Assembly (NCBI GenBank): GCA_034421295.1
Contig: DAOUKM010000012.1
Coordinates: 151,265 to 215,264, forward strand
Direction: 5' to 3'
DNA length: 64,000 nucleotides
Source: CAUZIR01 sp034421295
Lineage (GTDB): Bacteria > Chloroflexota > Dehalococcoidia > Lucifugimonadales > UBA2962
Within the stretch, counting starts at the first letter, position 1. Every line of letters begins with the position of its first letter. The position numbers and the translations under genes are program-made. Below, one piece after another: positions 53,042 to 61,800 of this stretch. The notes below the pieces were generated by a model. It had not been told where the DNA came from. It made no database searches and saw nothing but the letters and a program-made list of their open reading frames with translations.

Positions 53042-53901
53042 CACGGGCGCCTGAAGGGACCGATCTCGATAACCCGCGGCAATCCCAAGAGATCGTCGTG
53101 CAGCGCCGCATCCGTCTCCGGGAACAGGTCCGCCGATAGCGCGACGACGCGGCGGGCGCTCTCAGAGTAGATCTCCACCAGCAGTCTTCCTCCGTCCGAG
53201 AGCGCGCAGGGTGCCTGTGAAAAGAGCGCCCGGGTGGGCTCCAGCCCGTCGGTGCCTCCATCCAGAGACATCCCGGGCTCGGCCCGCACCTCGTCAGACA
53301 GGGTCCTCAGCACGGCGGAGGGTATGTAGGGAGGGTTGGAAACGATCAGATCGAACCGGTCCATCGCACCGATCACGGGCGCCAGATAGCGGCCACGATG
53401 GATGGCGACCCGACCGTCCAGGCCGTGGGCGCGGCGGTTGCGCTCGGCGACCGCCAGCGCCCCCTCGCTCGCCTCGATCGCATGAACGACGGCGCCGGGC
53501 GCGTTCGCCGAGATGGCAAGCGCTATGCACCCGCTCCCGGTTCCCACGTCAAGCACTCGCGGACTGGTCAGTCCCGCGATCCGCTGAAGGGCCAGATCGA
53601 CGAGCGACTCCGACTCCTGGCGGGGTACGAGCACGTCCGGCGAGACGGCGAAATCCATGCCGTAGAACTCCCTGGTCCCGGTTATGTAGGCCAGCGGCTC
53701 TCGGCCGGTGCGTCGCCCGACCAGGCGCCGCAGCTCGCTTGCCTGTCCGGCGCTGATCTCGTCGGCGAGACGGGAAAAGAAGGCTGACCGGCCTATGCCC
53801 AGCACGTGGCGCGCCAGCACCTCGGCCTCGAGCCACGCATCCTCTACGGCGGACGCAGAGAGCCGCTCCCTGGCCTCGGTCCAGGCCCGGCGCAGGCGCA
53901 C
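53041..53901 (-). CDS. prmC: release factor glutamine methyltransferase PrmC
   Basis: The GTG start gives VRLRRAWTEARERL, which aligns with PrmC N-termini; a longer frame begins at 53958 but overlaps prfA. The protein has the SAM motif VLDVGTGSGCIALAI and the catalytic NPPYIPS. It methylates the GGQ glutamine of RF1 and RF2, and prfA lies directly upstream. hisS-prfA-prmC-PhzF run together on one strand. Confidence 0.92.
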   Translation of the reverse strand: MRLRRAWTEARERLSASAVEDAWLEAEVLARHVLGIGRSAFFSRLADEISAGQASELRRLVGRRTGREPLAYITGTREFYGMDFAVSPDVLVPRQESESLVDLALQRIAGLTSPRVLDVGTGSGCIALAISANAPGAVVHAIEASEGALAVAERNRRAHGLDGRVAIHRGRYLAPVIGAMDRFDLIVSNPPYIPSAVLRTLSDEVRAEPGMSLDGGTDGLEPTRALFSQAPCALSDGGRLLVEIYSESARRVVALSADLFPETDAALHDDLLGLPRVIEIGPFRRP

Positions 53902-53914
53902 CGGGCCGGCCTCG

Positions 53915-54985
53915 TCAGATGCCGGCGGCCTCGAGCTTGAGCTCCTGCTCGTAGCCAATCAGGGCGTCGATGAACGGCTGAATGTCACCGTCCATCACCT
54001 CCTCGAGGTTGAACTGGGAATGCCCGGTGCGATGATCGGTCACCCTGCTCTGTGGAAAGTTGTAGGTGCGAACGCGCTCGGACCTATCACCCGTGCCTAC
54101 CTGGGAACGTCGCTGCTCGCTGATCTCGCGCTGCTGGCGTTCCACCTCCCGCGCATAGAGCCGGGACCTGAGCACCGACATGGCCTTTTCCTTGTTCTTG
54201 TACTGTGAGCGCTCGTCCTGGCAGATCGCCACTATGCCGGTCGGCTTGTGGGTGATCCTCACCGCGGTTGCGACCTTCTGAACGTTCTGGCCGCCGTGGC
54301 CGCTGGCGTGGAAGATGTCGATATCGAGGTCCTCGCCCCTGATGTCCAGGTCGACCTCCTCCGCCTCCGGAAGGACCGCCACGGTGGCCGCCGAGGTGTG
54401 GATTCGCCCGCTGGACTCGGTAACCGGGATGCGCTGAACCCGATGGCCACCGCTCTCATGCTTTAGCGCACTGTAGGCCCCTTCTCCCTGCACCTTAAGG
54501 ACGATCTCCTTTATCCCTCCGGTCTCTGACTCGCTGGTCGACACAACATCGACCACCCAGCCCTTCCTCTGGGCGTATCTGGAATACAGGCGGTACAGGT
54601 CGGAGGCGAAGAGCGCCGCCTCCTCACCACCGGTGCCGGCCCTTATCTCCATGACTACGTTCTTTGAGTCATTGGGGTCCTTGGGAAGGAGCGCGAGCCT
54701 GAGGCCTTCTTCGAGCTCGGCCTTCCTGCCCTCCAGGACCGCCAGCTCGGCACGGGCCAGATCCACCATCTCCTTGTCCGACTCATCCCTGACCATCGCC
54801 CTCAGGTCGATCGATTCGCCGACGACCCGCCTGTACTCGGCGCCGAGCTCGGCGAGATGTCGGAGACTGGCATGCTCCCTGAGCAGGCCCTGCGAGCGCC
54901 TGAAGTCCGCGGACAGTTCAGGGTCGGCCAGCTGGCGCTCTATCTCGGCGAAGCGCTCCTCGACGGCGGCCAGTTTGTCGAGCAC
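53915..54985 (-). CDS. prfA: peptide chain release factor 1
   Basis: This 356-residue protein has the GGQ motif in ASGHGGQNVQ (near residue 230) for peptidyl-tRNA hydrolysis and the PxT-like anticodon-type region (GRIHTSAATVAV) for UAA/UAG recognition. Domain I coiled coil is at the N-terminus (MLDKLAAVEERFAEIERQL). It is the normal length. It follows hisS by two bases and precedes prmC, whose product modifies it. Confidence 0.97.
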   Translation of the reverse strand: MLDKLAAVEERFAEIERQLADPELSADFRRSQGLLREHASLRHLAELGAEYRRVVGESIDLRAMVRDESDKEMVDLARAELAVLEGRKAELEEGLRLALLPKDPNDSKNVVMEIRAGTGGEEAALFASDLYRLYSRYAQRKGWVVDVVSTSESETGGIKEIVLKVQGEGAYSALKHESGGHRVQRIPVTESSGRIHTSAATVAVLPEAEEVDLDIRGEDLDIDIFHASGHGGQNVQKVATAVRITHKPTGIVAICQDERSQYKNKEKAMSVLRSRLYAREVERQQREISEQRRSQVGTGDRSERVRTYNFPQSRVTDHRTGHSQFNLEEVMDGDIQPFIDALIGYEQELKLEAAGI

Positions 54986-54987
54986 GT

Positions 54988-56277
54988 CTACCGGCCCCCC
55001 GTCGCCACCCCGGGAGCGACGCTCCCGGAGCGTTCCGTGAGCCAGACGGCCAGGTCATCTCGCGCCATCGACAGCTGCTGTCCCGCCGCCAGGTCGCGCA
55101 CCGTTGCGGTGCCGGCGCGCATCTCGTCCTCGCCCACGATCACGGCATGCGAGGCCTCGACCGACGATGCGTAGCGCATCTGGCTCTTCAGCCCGCGTGA
55201 TGGCGCCACAATCGCCGCCACTCCCGCCCTGCGCAGACCGGAGGCCATCGTCACCGCCTCGCCCCGAGCAGGGTCCCCGACGTGGGCGACGATCACCTTC
55301 AGGGCATCAGCGGGCACCACTGCGAGGTTCGGGCCCAGGTTGGCGACGACTCGCTCTATGCCCATGCCGAACCCCATGCCCGGAGTGGGACGGCCCCCGA
55401 GCTGCTCTATGAGGCCATCGTAGCGGCCGCCTCCGATTATGGTGCTCTGACTGCCGGCCTCAACGGGCACGATCTCAAAGACGGTGCGGGTGTAATAGTC
55501 GAAACCCCGGACCATGGAATGCTCGACCTCGTAGGGCATGCCAACGGCATCGAGGTGGCCGAGCAGGGTCCGCCAGTGATCGGCCGCCTCCGATCCGAGG
55601 TGTTCCACGGACCGGGGCGCACCCTCCTTCAGTTCAGCCATGCGAGGGTCCTTGGAATCGAGCACGCGAAGGGGATTGGTCTCGATCCGCGCCCTTATCT
55701 CCTGGGGAACGTGCTCAACGTTATCGCGAAAGTAGCGCTGTAGGATCGCCACATAGCCCTCCCGCGTCTCCATATCTCCCATGGTGTTTACCAGCAGCCT
55801 GAGCTGACCGATACCCAGCTCCTCAAGAAGGTTCCATCCCATCTCGATGACCTCGGCGTCGATCTCGGGCTCCGGTCCGCCGATGACCTCAATGCCAAAC
55901 TGGTGATGCTGGCGGTACCTGCCGGACTGCGGCCTCTCGTAGCGAAACACCGGACAGAAGTAGTAGAGCCTGACCGGCTGGGGGAGATTGTGCATGCCGT
56001 GCTCAAGGTAGGCCCGGCAAACCGGGGCAGTGCCCTCCGCCCTGAGCGTGAGAGGATCGCCACCACGATCCTCAAAGGTATATGTCTCCTTCTCCACGAT
56101 GTCCGTGACCTGCCCGACGCTGCGGACAAACAGCCTGGCATCCTCGAACGTGGGGGTGTCAATGCGTCCGTATCCAAACCTCTCGGCGATCCGGCGGGCG
56201 GCGCCAACCACAACGTCCCAGGGAGCCTGGTCTCGGGGGAGACGGTCGTATGTGCCCCTGGGGGCCTGGAATCTCAC
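54988..56277 (-). CDS. hisS: histidyl-tRNA synthetase
   Basis: The chosen GTG (VRFQAPRGTYDRLPRDQ) gives 429 residues, the normal HisS length; a TTG 18 codons upstream is possible. Class II motifs are present: motif 1 region FGYGRIDTPTFED, motif 2 FRYERPQSGRYRQHHQ, and motif 3 with GFGMGIERV. It has the HisS-type GGRYDGLIEQLGG. No T-box leader is visible before it. It is divergent from rel. Confidence 0.95.
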   Translation of the reverse strand: MRFQAPRGTYDRLPRDQAPWDVVVGAARRIAERFGYGRIDTPTFEDARLFVRSVGQVTDIVEKETYTFEDRGGDPLTLRAEGTAPVCRAYLEHGMHNLPQPVRLYYFCPVFRYERPQSGRYRQHHQFGIEVIGGPEPEIDAEVIEMGWNLLEELGIGQLRLLVNTMGDMETREGYVAILQRYFRDNVEHVPQEIRARIETNPLRVLDSKDPRMAELKEGAPRSVEHLGSEAADHWRTLLGHLDAVGMPYEVEHSMVRGFDYYTRTVFEIVPVEAGSQSTIIGGGRYDGLIEQLGGRPTPGMGFGMGIERVVANLGPNLAVVPADALKVIVAHVGDPARGEAVTMASGLRRAGVAAIVAPSRGLKSQMRYASSVEASHAVIVGEDEMRAGTATVRDLAAGQQLSMARDDLAVWLTERSGSVAPGVATGGR

Positions 56278-56469
56278 TTGTCGGTCGTCACCATCCAGAG
56301 TCGACCGCACATCTACATGCGGTCTCCCCAATGGTACGCCCCATCGAGCCGACGCTGGGTTGGCCGGTGGACGGCCCGGGCTCTAGAAGCGGTGGACAAG
56401 GGAGCGAGCGCACGTTGGCGCGGAGACGGGCCCACCAGTTCGGGACGGGCTCAAACGGCCCGATACGGG

Positions 56470-56475
56470 TATAAT
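56470..56475 (+). promoter_or_regulatory. -10 box of rel
   Basis: TATAAT is preceded by GGG. Twelve bases separate it from the ATG, predicting a leader of about six bases without a ribosome site. No good -35 is seen. Confidence 0.5.
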
Positions 56476-56487
56476 CGAGCCACAATC

Positions 56488-58752
56488 ATGGTAGACGCCC
56501 TGCTCAAGAAGGCCCGCAAGTACCTTCCCGACGACAAGATCGATCTGATCGTCGAAGCCTACGAGTTCGCCGACGAGGCTCACGCGGGGCAGACACGCCT
56601 TTCGGGTGAGCCCTTTATCGAGCATCCGCTTCAGACGGCGATGTTCCTTGCGGACCTGAAGCTCGATCCAAACGCCCTGGCAGCCGCCCTGCTGCACGAC
56701 GTCATCGAGGACTGCGACATCTCCTTTGAGCAGCTTGAGAACCGGTTCGGGAACGAGGTGGCGAATCTGGTGGAGGGCGTGTCCAAGCTCACCAAGAACG
56801 AGGCTTTCGCCAACCGGGAGGCGTCGGTGCTGGCCGAGCTCGCCGCCGACGCCGATCTGCTCACCAACGGAACCGGCTCAGACCGGCCGACCGACTCCGA
56901 TTCGGACATGTCGGCCTTCTCCAAGGAGATGACGGAGAAGGAACGGATCAGGGTGGAGAGCCTGCGGAAGATGCTGATGTCGATGGCAGAGGACATCAGG
57001 GTCGTACTGATAAAGCTGGCAGACAGGCTCCACAACATGCGTACCCTGACGGCCCACAACAAGGCCAGGAGGGTTGCCATCGCCCAGGAGACGCTGGACA
57101 TCTACGCGCCCCTGGCCCATCGGCTGGGCATCTGGGAGATCAAGTGGAGACTGGAGGATCTGGCCTTCAGGCACATCAATCCGCCCGCCTACCGAGAGAT
57201 CTCCAAGATGCTGCAGTCAAAGCGCACCGAGCGCGAGCGGTACGTCGAGCGGGTCCGTAGCACTCTCTCGGGCGCCCTTGAGGCGGCGGGTATAGATGCG
57301 GACGTGACCGGCAGGCCCAAGCACATCTACTCGATCCACAAAAAGGCCCAGAAGTACGAATCGCAGAACATGTCGATGGGCGACATCTACGACCTGTTCG
57401 CCCTGCGTGTCTACGTGCGCGAGGTCTCCGACTGCTACGCCGCCCTAGGGGTCGTCCACTCCCTCTGGCGTCCGCTGCCCAACCAGTTCGACGACTACAT
57501 AGCCAACGCCAAGGACAACCTCTACCAGTCCCTGCACACCACGGTGCTGTGCGAAGGCGCCTCTCCCGTCGAGATACAGATACGCACCCACGACATGCAC
57601 CAGGTCGCCGAGTACGGCGTTGCGGCACACTGGCTCTACAAGGAAGGCCATCCCACCGACACGCAGTTCGAAAAGAAGATGACCTGGCTGCGCCAGTTGC
57701 TGGACTGGCAGCGGGAGGTCACCGGTGCCGAGGAGCTGGTCGAATCATTCAAGACCGACATCTTCGACAACCAGGTCTACGTCTACACGCCCAACGGCGA
57801 TGTAAAGGAACTGCCGGCCGGCTCTACCCCACTTGACTTCGCCTACCGGATCCACACGGACATCGGCCATCGCTGCGTCGGCGCGCAGGTCAACGGCAAG
57901 CTGGTGCCCCTCCAGTACGCTCTGCGCAACGGTGACACCGTGCACATAGTCACGAGCAAGACCGTCAGGGGACCGAGCCTGGACTGGCTCAATCCCAACC
58001 TGGGCTACGTCAAGACCAGCTCCGCCAGGCAGAAGATACGCCAGTGGTTCAACCGGCAGGAGCGACGCATCAACGTGCAGCGGGGCAAGGAGCTCTACAG
58101 CCGTCAGATCAGGCGGCTGACCACCGGCATGGACGACGGCCAGATCGCAACGCTGGTGGGCATGGACTCGGCGGACGAGCTCTACTACTCGCTCGGGGTT
58201 GGCTCGATGACCATCTCGCAGATCGCCAACCGGCTGTCCTCCGAGGAGGTCGCTCCACAGGAGGCAAGGCCTCTCCCGCTGACGCCGACCGGTCCGGCGG
58301 CCGGCATCGAGGTGCTCGGCGTCGGGGATCTGCTCACCCGCATCGCCCGCTGCTGCCAGCCGATCCGCGGCGACGCCATCATCGGATACATCACCCGCAG
58401 CAGGGGAGTTACGGTCCACCGCCAGGACTGCCCCAACATCGCCGCCGAAAGCGTGCAGGAACGGCTGATAGAGGTGAGCTGGGGGCGCACGCAGACGCTG
58501 TACCCGGTCAACCTCCAGGTCGAGGCATACGACAGGGTCGGACTGCTAAAGGACGCCACGTCCCTGGTTTCGGAGGAGCATGTTAACATTGCCTACTGCG
58601 TTACCCGCGAGGTAGAGGACCGGAGCATCATCTCGATGACCGTCTACATCAAGGGGATCAGCCAGCTGAATCGACTGTTCGCCAAGCTCGAGGGCATAAG
58701 GGGCGTCATCAGCGTGGCCAGATCGTTGGAACAGCCCGTCCTACCGGGGTGA
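56488..58752 (+). CDS. rel: bifunctional (p)ppGpp synthetase/hydrolase (Rel/SpoT)
   Basis: Started at MVDALLKKARKYLPDD, the protein has 754 residues; the upstream frame is antisense to hisS. The hydrolase has H46, HD at 70-71 and RLHNMRTL at 180-187. The synthetase has the GRPKHIYSIHKK motif near residue 277, the RxK form of two-function enzymes. A TGS domain (VYVYTPNGDVKELPAG) and an ACT domain end the protein. Residues 105-155 hold an insert of acidic/serine-rich text in the hydrolase domain. Confidence 0.95.
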   Translation: MVDALLKKARKYLPDDKIDLIVEAYEFADEAHAGQTRLSGEPFIEHPLQTAMFLADLKLDPNALAAALLHDVIEDCDISFEQLENRFGNEVANLVEGVSKLTKNEAFANREASVLAELAADADLLTNGTGSDRPTDSDSDMSAFSKEMTEKERIRVESLRKMLMSMAEDIRVVLIKLADRLHNMRTLTAHNKARRVAIAQETLDIYAPLAHRLGIWEIKWRLEDLAFRHINPPAYREISKMLQSKRTERERYVERVRSTLSGALEAAGIDADVTGRPKHIYSIHKKAQKYESQNMSMGDIYDLFALRVYVREVSDCYAALGVVHSLWRPLPNQFDDYIANAKDNLYQSLHTTVLCEGASPVEIQIRTHDMHQVAEYGVAAHWLYKEGHPTDTQFEKKMTWLRQLLDWQREVTGAEELVESFKTDIFDNQVYVYTPNGDVKELPAGSTPLDFAYRIHTDIGHRCVGAQVNGKLVPLQYALRNGDTVHIVTSKTVRGPSLDWLNPNLGYVKTSSARQKIRQWFNRQERRINVQRGKELYSRQIRRLTTGMDDGQIATLVGMDSADELYYSLGVGSMTISQIANRLSSEEVAPQEARPLPLTPTGPAAGIEVLGVGDLLTRIARCCQPIRGDAIIGYITRSRGVTVHRQDCPNIAAESVQERLIEVSWGRTQTLYPVNLQVEAYDRVGLLKDATSLVSEEHVNIAYCVTREVEDRSIISMTVYIKGISQLNRLFAKLEGIRGVISVARSLEQPVLPG

Positions 58753-58771
58753 CCACCAGGAGAATTCCCAA

Positions 58772-59050
58772 TTGCCCAGCGCCAAGTCACATAGAACATC
58801 GGCCCGCCGACAGGTCAGGAACGGCCCCCTGCGAAGCCGGGTCAAGACGCACATAGCCAAGGCACGGGCCGCGATCGCAGATGGCGACATGCCCGCGGCC
58901 GAGCTCCAAGTGCGCAGTGCGGTCGTGGCCCTGGACAGGGCGGCCAAGAAGGGCGCCCTGCACCGGGGGAACGCCAGCCGCCGCAAGTCCCGCATCATGA
59001 AGCAGCTCGCGGCAGCGCAGCAAGACCTGCAGCCCGCGCCCGACTCCTAG
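58772..59050 (+). CDS. rpsT: 30S ribosomal protein S20
   Basis: The 92-residue protein starts at TTG with AGGAGA upstream. MPSAKSHRTSARRQVRNGPLRS and the Lys/Arg/Ala-rich helices (VKTHIAKARAAIAD, RKSRIMKQLAAAQQ) are the S20 pattern. It binds 16S rRNA at the bottom of the 30S subunit. Length and composition are normal. It lies 19 bases after rel. Confidence 0.93.
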   Translation: MPSAKSHRTSARRQVRNGPLRSRVKTHIAKARAAIADGDMPAAELQVRSAVVALDRAAKKGALHRGNASRRKSRIMKQLAAAQQDLQPAPDS

Positions 59051-59052
59051 AA

Positions 59053-59913
59053 CTACCCTCCGGATCCCCCTTCCAGGAACTCCCTGAGCACCGAATAGTA
59101 CGGTGCCCCAGGTTCGTGATGGGGGTCGTTGTGCATGGCGCCCTCCAGCAGGAACAGGCGTTTCCGCCCGGGTGCCTCCTCGTAGACCCGGCGCCCCATA
59201 TCGACGGGTACGATCTCGTCGTCCGTGCCGTGGAAGACCAGGACCGGCGCTCGCACCTCGGGCATCTTGGCAAGGTTGTCGAATCGCGCGCGTACTAGCA
59301 GCCTGGACGGGAGGAACCGATTCTGAAGTCGCGCCATCTCCGACACGGAGGTGAACGGCGATTCCAGCACCAGCGCCTCGACCTGTCGGCGGGTCGCCAG
59401 TTCCACCGCAACGGCGGCACCGAGCGAGCGGCCGAACACGACGATCGACGAACCGGAGAACTCCGGCCGGGCCGCTATATGGTCGAAAGCCGCCTCGGCG
59501 TCCCGGTAAAGCCCCTCCTCGGCCGGCGAGCCCTCGCTTCGCCCGTAGCCCCGGTAGTCGATGATCATCACCGGGGCCCCCAGGCCGCGTGCCATAGCCG
59601 CCACGGCCGCCGCCCTGTGCCCGATGTTACCGGAGTTGCCGTGCAGCCAGAGCAAGACGCGGGTCGACCCGTCTCCCGAGATGGAGGGCCGCACCAGCCA
59701 GCCATGGAGCCGAACGCCGTCACTGGTATCTATCCACACGTCCTCATAGGCCAGGCCGTGATCGCCCGGAGTGGCGAGCAGCTCGCTCTCGGGGAAGAAG
59801 ATAAAGTACCTGTCCAGCAAACCAGCCTGTCTCGCAAGGGCCACAATCAGGGCGGCCAGAACCGCCGCGCCCACGATCCAAATCAGAGCCCGGGTGGGCA
59901 CGGTGGGCCTCAA
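59053..59913 (-). CDS. alpha/beta hydrolase, membrane-anchored
   Basis: This 286-residue protein has an N-terminal membrane anchor (LIWIVGAAVLAALIVALARQ), then an alpha/beta hydrolase. HGNSGNIGHRA is the oxyanion-side strand, GRSLG holds the nucleophile serine, GTDDEIVP holds the acid, and HNDPHH the histidine. It resembles the BAAT/YfhR-like group. Substrate unknown. It ends two bases after rpsT on the opposite strand, so their 3' ends meet tail to tail. Confidence 0.85.
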   Translation of the reverse strand: MRPTVPTRALIWIVGAAVLAALIVALARQAGLLDRYFIFFPESELLATPGDHGLAYEDVWIDTSDGVRLHGWLVRPSISGDGSTRVLLWLHGNSGNIGHRAAAVAAMARGLGAPVMIIDYRGYGRSEGSPAEEGLYRDAEAAFDHIAARPEFSGSSIVVFGRSLGAAVAVELATRRQVEALVLESPFTSVSEMARLQNRFLPSRLLVRARFDNLAKMPEVRAPVLVFHGTDDEIVPVDMGRRVYEEAPGRKRLFLLEGAMHNDPHHEPGAPYYSVLREFLEGGSGG

Positions 59914-60005
59914 CTACTGATCCCCGGGCCCGCCGCCTTTACCCTGCGCCGCCCGGGCAACCCGCCCGCCGGTGCTGCGAGCCGGTACCGGCCCGCTCTC
60001 GCCGT

Positions 60006-60866
60006 CTAGGACGGCACTCCCCGGGCCCCGAGGTACTCGTGGAGGCGACGCACCATGGCGGAATTCTCCTCCTGCGAAAAGCCGTCGACCATCGGTGCCT
60101 GCTTCCTGGTCATTCCATCCACCAGGCCCGCCTCTACGAAGCTCTCCAGGATCTCCCTTTCGCGCTCAACGGAGGCCAGAACGTTCCTGCCCGACCTCTC
60201 CGACAGGGCGGCGACCAGGCCGTAGCCTCCCCAGTTCGAGGTGCTGGCAATGACGAGCTCGGTGGTCCCGGTTATGCATGGCTTTCCGACCAGCTGGTCC
60301 GTTGAGGCAACCAGGTCCGCATGGTTGCCCATGCCGATCTCGTTACCCCCATCGCCCACGCCCACGGTGCGGTCGTGCGGTCCGAACAGGAAATCGGTCT
60401 TGGCGTTGTAATCGGTGATGTCCCTGCCGTGCATGTTTCGGAACTTCCCCTCGTCGGTCATCCCGCACCGCTCTATGGCGATTATCACCGACGGCGAGTG
60501 CTGCGAAAGCAGGTCGACCGCAAACTCCTCGCTCTCCTCTTCCGGGGCTATGGGAAACTCCACCACGCCGGCCGCATCACCTATCGTCTGCTCAATCTGG
60601 GGGACGGCGTACCGGTCGGAGACATAGATCACCTTGTACCCGAGCGCGGCCAGGCCCTCGCCTATAACTACGGCCCCCGGGGGTCCGTCCGTCTCGCCGG
60701 CCCCCGCGTCCAGGATGTAGAACCCCGTCACGATGAACGCCGTTCCCGGAGAGTCCAGGATCAGGTCTGCCGCACGGGTGCAAAAGTTGGAACTGAGACG
60801 AGGCCTGAGCGCCGAAATGCCCCGGCGGTCATGGTCCAGAACGATATCTTCTATAGTCTCCACCAT
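60006..60866 (-). CDS. DUF4392 protein, D-glutamate cyclase half
   Basis: Started at MVETIEDIVLDHDRRG the protein has 286 residues; the longer frame overlaps the preceding gene. It has FIVTGFYILDAGAGETDGPPGAV and later VGVGDGGNEIGMGNHADLV, the DUF4392 signature. In animals DUF4392 is fused to DUF1445 as D-glutamate cyclase (DGLUCY). Here the DUF1445 gene lies directly upstream in the same operon, so the pair probably acts together on D-glutamate or a related lactam. Confidence 0.85.
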   Translation of the reverse strand: MVETIEDIVLDHDRRGISALRPRLSSNFCTRAADLILDSPGTAFIVTGFYILDAGAGETDGPPGAVVIGEGLAALGYKVIYVSDRYAVPQIEQTIGDAAGVVEFPIAPEEESEEFAVDLLSQHSPSVIIAIERCGMTDEGKFRNMHGRDITDYNAKTDFLFGPHDRTVGVGDGGNEIGMGNHADLVASTDQLVGKPCITGTTELVIASTSNWGGYGLVAALSERSGRNVLASVEREREILESFVEAGLVDGMTRKQAPMVDGFSQEENSAMVRRLHEYLGARGVPS

Positions 60867-60895
60867 CTCTCCTAACAGCGCCGTCTCCGAAGCGG

Positions 60896-61690
60896 TCAGA
60901 AAACCGCGTAGTCCTCGTCGACGGCGTCGGTGATGAACATGTAGCCGGGCGAGTGGGTGATCATCAGAGGGGGCTTGGAATTCATCGCCACCGCCTGGGG
61001 AGTCACTCCGCATGCCCAGAACACGGGCACCTCGCCATCCTTGATCTCGGTCGGCTCACCGAGGTCCGGGCTGCCAACGTCCCTGATGCCTATGGCCCCC
61101 GGGTCGCCGATGTGCACCGGAGCGCCGTGGACGGCAGGGAACCTGGAGGTGACCTGAGTGGCTCGCACCACGTGGTCGCTGGCGATCGGCCTCATAGACA
61201 CGACCATGGGTCCCGACAGTGACCCTGCCGACTCGGTCTGGATGTCGGTGATGTACATCGGCACGGTTGACCCGCAGTCGATGTGCCTCATTCCTATACC
61301 CGCCCTCATGAGGGCCGACTCGAAGGAGAAGCTGCATCCGAGCAGGAACGCGACCAGGTCGTCACGCCAGTACGCCTCGATGTCCGTCACCTCGGCCTCG
61401 AGCTCACCGTATCTGTAGACCCTGTACCTGGGTATGTCGAACCTCAGGTCGGCGTCGGGCGCCAGGCGCCGCGGCCGGTAGTCTCCCGGCTCGGTGACCT
61501 CCAGCAGCGGACAGGGTTTGGGGTTGCGCTGGCAAAAGAGCATGAACTCAAAGGCCTTATCGGTGGGCAGTACGACCAGGTTGGCCTGCACGCGCCCGGG
61601 GGCCATGCCCGCGGTAGTCTCGTTCACTTCGCCCGTTCGGATGAGCTGTCTGACCTCGGCCGGTGCCTTGGGCAGGGCGGCTAGCTGCAT
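60896..61690 (-). CDS. DUF1445/YcsI-type putative hydro-lyase, D-glutamate cyclase partner
   Basis: The 264-residue protein matches the DUF1445 family along its length: RTGEVNETTAGMAPGRVQANLVVLP, FCQRNPKPCPLLEVTEPGDY, and EVPVFWACGVTPQAVAM. Bacterial members are annotated as putative hydro-lyases without much proof. The DUF4392 gene starts 29 bases after its stop, reproducing the two halves of human DGLUCY as separate genes. No other amino-acid genes are next to them. Confidence 0.88.
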   Translation of the reverse strand: MQLAALPKAPAEVRQLIRTGEVNETTAGMAPGRVQANLVVLPTDKAFEFMLFCQRNPKPCPLLEVTEPGDYRPRRLAPDADLRFDIPRYRVYRYGELEAEVTDIEAYWRDDLVAFLLGCSFSFESALMRAGIGMRHIDCGSTVPMYITDIQTESAGSLSGPMVVSMRPIASDHVVRATQVTSRFPAVHGAPVHIGDPGAIGIRDVGSPDLGEPTEIKDGEVPVFWACGVTPQAVAMNSKPPLMITHSPGYMFITDAVDEDYAVF

Positions 61691-61800
61691 GTCGTCACCT
61701 CCTGGCTACCCGGACCATACAACGATCCGGCCCGTCTAACCAGACTCAATCTGGCGTCACTTCCCGAGCAGATTATAAGGCCGCCCGCTCCGCCGGCCGG

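Noticed and set aside
56278..56487. Possible T-box leader before hisS
   Set aside because: No AGGGTGGNACCGCG antiterminator motif on the minus strand.
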